Shown here: piece after piece, positions 6,442 through 7,108 of the stretch
Position numbering within the stretch: the first letter of the stretch is position 1
Layout: every line of letters starts with the position of its first letter
From: Myxococcales bacterium
GTDB taxonomy: Bacteria > Myxococcota_A > UBA9042 > PHBI01 > JAAZYN01
Length of the DNA stretch: 7,108 nucleotides
Direction of reading: 5' to 3'
Assembly: GCA_014239625.1 (NCBI GenBank)
Contig: JAAZYN010000177.1
Span: 1 to 7,108, forward strand
The notes under the pieces: generated by a model
The model's database searches: none
Seen by the model: the letters and a program-made list of their open reading frames with translations, nothing else
Told to the model about the DNA's origin: nothing
Program-made: the position numbers and the translations under genes

Positions 6442-6885
6442 TTCGTAGACATCTCCCCCCAGTGCGACGACGGTGACCCCTGCACCGACAATGACTGTGA
6501 TGACGTCGAGGGGTGCCAGAACCCGTTCAACATCGCCCCCTGTGACGACGGTGACCCATGCACCGACAACGACGCCTGTCTGGAAGGCTCGTGTGGCGGC
6601 GCAGGCTTGGACTGTGACGACGGGGACACGTGTACGCTCGACCTGTGCACCCTCGAGGAGGGCTGCGTGAACGCTCCCTTCAACGGCCCGTGCGACGATG
6701 GCGATCAGTGCACGGAGTCAGAGACCTGCGACGGTGATGGCGTCTGCGACGGTGGCTCGGCCGTGGAGCCCGATGACGGCGTCGACTGCACGCTGGACGC
6801 CTGCGACTCGAGCGTTGGCGTCACCAACACCCCGGACGATGGGGCGTGCGACACGGGTCTCGTCTGCGATGAGGCCGCCGGCTGC
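5536..6885 (+). repeat. Serial A/B Cys-rich modules (protein-level repeat array)
   Basis: Counting through the TAG as codon 502, A modules begin at residues 201, 252, 303, 356, 408, 460, 536 and 586. B modules begin at 226, 276, 328, 381, 434, 484, 510 and 560, and a degenerate B covers about 612-637. A short Cys remnant with C638, C644 and C650 closes the array. Module cores share tgcgacgacggcgac-like DNA but the copies have diverged, so the array is old and conserved mainly as protein. Confidence 0.8.
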
Positions 6886-7108
6886 GTCTGGGGCGACGTG
6901 AAGCTGCTCATCGTGCGGGTGATGCTCGATCCGACGCCTGGCGATGATACGGTTGATGGCCAAGGCCAATGGTTCGCTGTCACCAACCTGGGCACCCTCG
7001 AGGCGGACCTCTCAACGCTTGCCGTGAGCAACGGAGCGGGGACGAAAGCCGACATCGGGTACCGAGACGGTAGCGATGCGGCCGTTGCGCTGGCCCCCGG
7101 CGCCACGG
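6442..7108 (+). pseudogene. In-frame continuation of the Cys-rich lipoprotein after the TAG, with a lamin-tail-like domain (3' end outside window)
   Basis: The frame of the upstream gene stays open for 222 codons to the window edge. It holds four more complete Cys modules (residues 510-612, counting the TAG as 502), a degenerate module and three further Cys (638-650). From about residue 651 the style changes to a Cys-free stretch, with GDVKLLIV, GQWFAVTN and ADLSTLAVSNG. This resembles the start of a lamin-tail domain (LTD), a beta-sandwich found in many secreted bacterial proteins, whose consensus has a GEW-E-N-G core and a DLSGW-like turn. No convincing independent start with a ribosome site is seen; the first in-frame start-like codons are internal TTG/GTG. 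I read it as the rest of the upstream gene, cut off by a nonsense change, sequencing error or recoding. A gene caller could report it as a separate CDS. Confidence 0.7.

Noticed and set aside
5536..6885. Regular short repeats that might suggest a CRISPR array
   Set aside because: Repeats are diverged, in frame, and spaced by coding sequence of similar composition; they encode the Cys modules.

Overview
The window is GC-rich DNA that looks chromosomal. It probably comes from a Myxococcota or Bradymonadota-type bacterium (the former delta-proteobacteria). The evidence is a zinc-ribbon/GYF/single-pass membrane protein of the myxobacterial AgmX/GltJ kind, a soluble Hanks kinase with the HRDVSPHN loop common in these lineages, and a lipoprotein with an Asp-rich stalk, serial Cys-rich CDDGDxCT modules and a lamin-tail-like end. 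This placement is inference from protein style; no rRNA or other marker is present.

Layout. 1-1198 (-): N-terminal 399 codons of a zinc-ribbon/GYF membrane protein, cut by the window edge. 1199-1364: its own sigma70-like promoter, with a palindrome in the spacer. 1365-4798 (-): a compact cluster read leftwards, dnaJ, then a Ser/Thr kinase, then an M16 zinc peptidase. The kinase and peptidase overlap by ATGA; dnaJ and the kinase are 36 nt apart. 4799-4935: divergent intergenic region with a very good rightward promoter overlapped by an inverted repeat. 4936-6441 (+): a lipoprotein with Cys-rich repeats, ended by an in-frame TAG. 6442-7108 (+): the same reading frame and the same repeat architecture continue past the TAG into a lamin-tail-like domain that leaves the window.

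How the genes may work together. DnaJ (Hsp70 co-chaperone), a soluble kinase and a soluble M16 peptidase could form a co-expressed cytoplasmic protein-quality-control or signalling unit; this is inferred from the layout only. The lipoprotein is a separate cell-surface locus. The most notable points are the TAG inside the Cys-rich repeat gene, its strictly alternating two-type module architecture, and the same-frame arrangement of dnaJ and the kinase across another TAG. I see no tRNA, rRNA, CRISPR array, insertion sequence or convincing intrinsic terminator, and no gene-free stretch longer than 166 bases.
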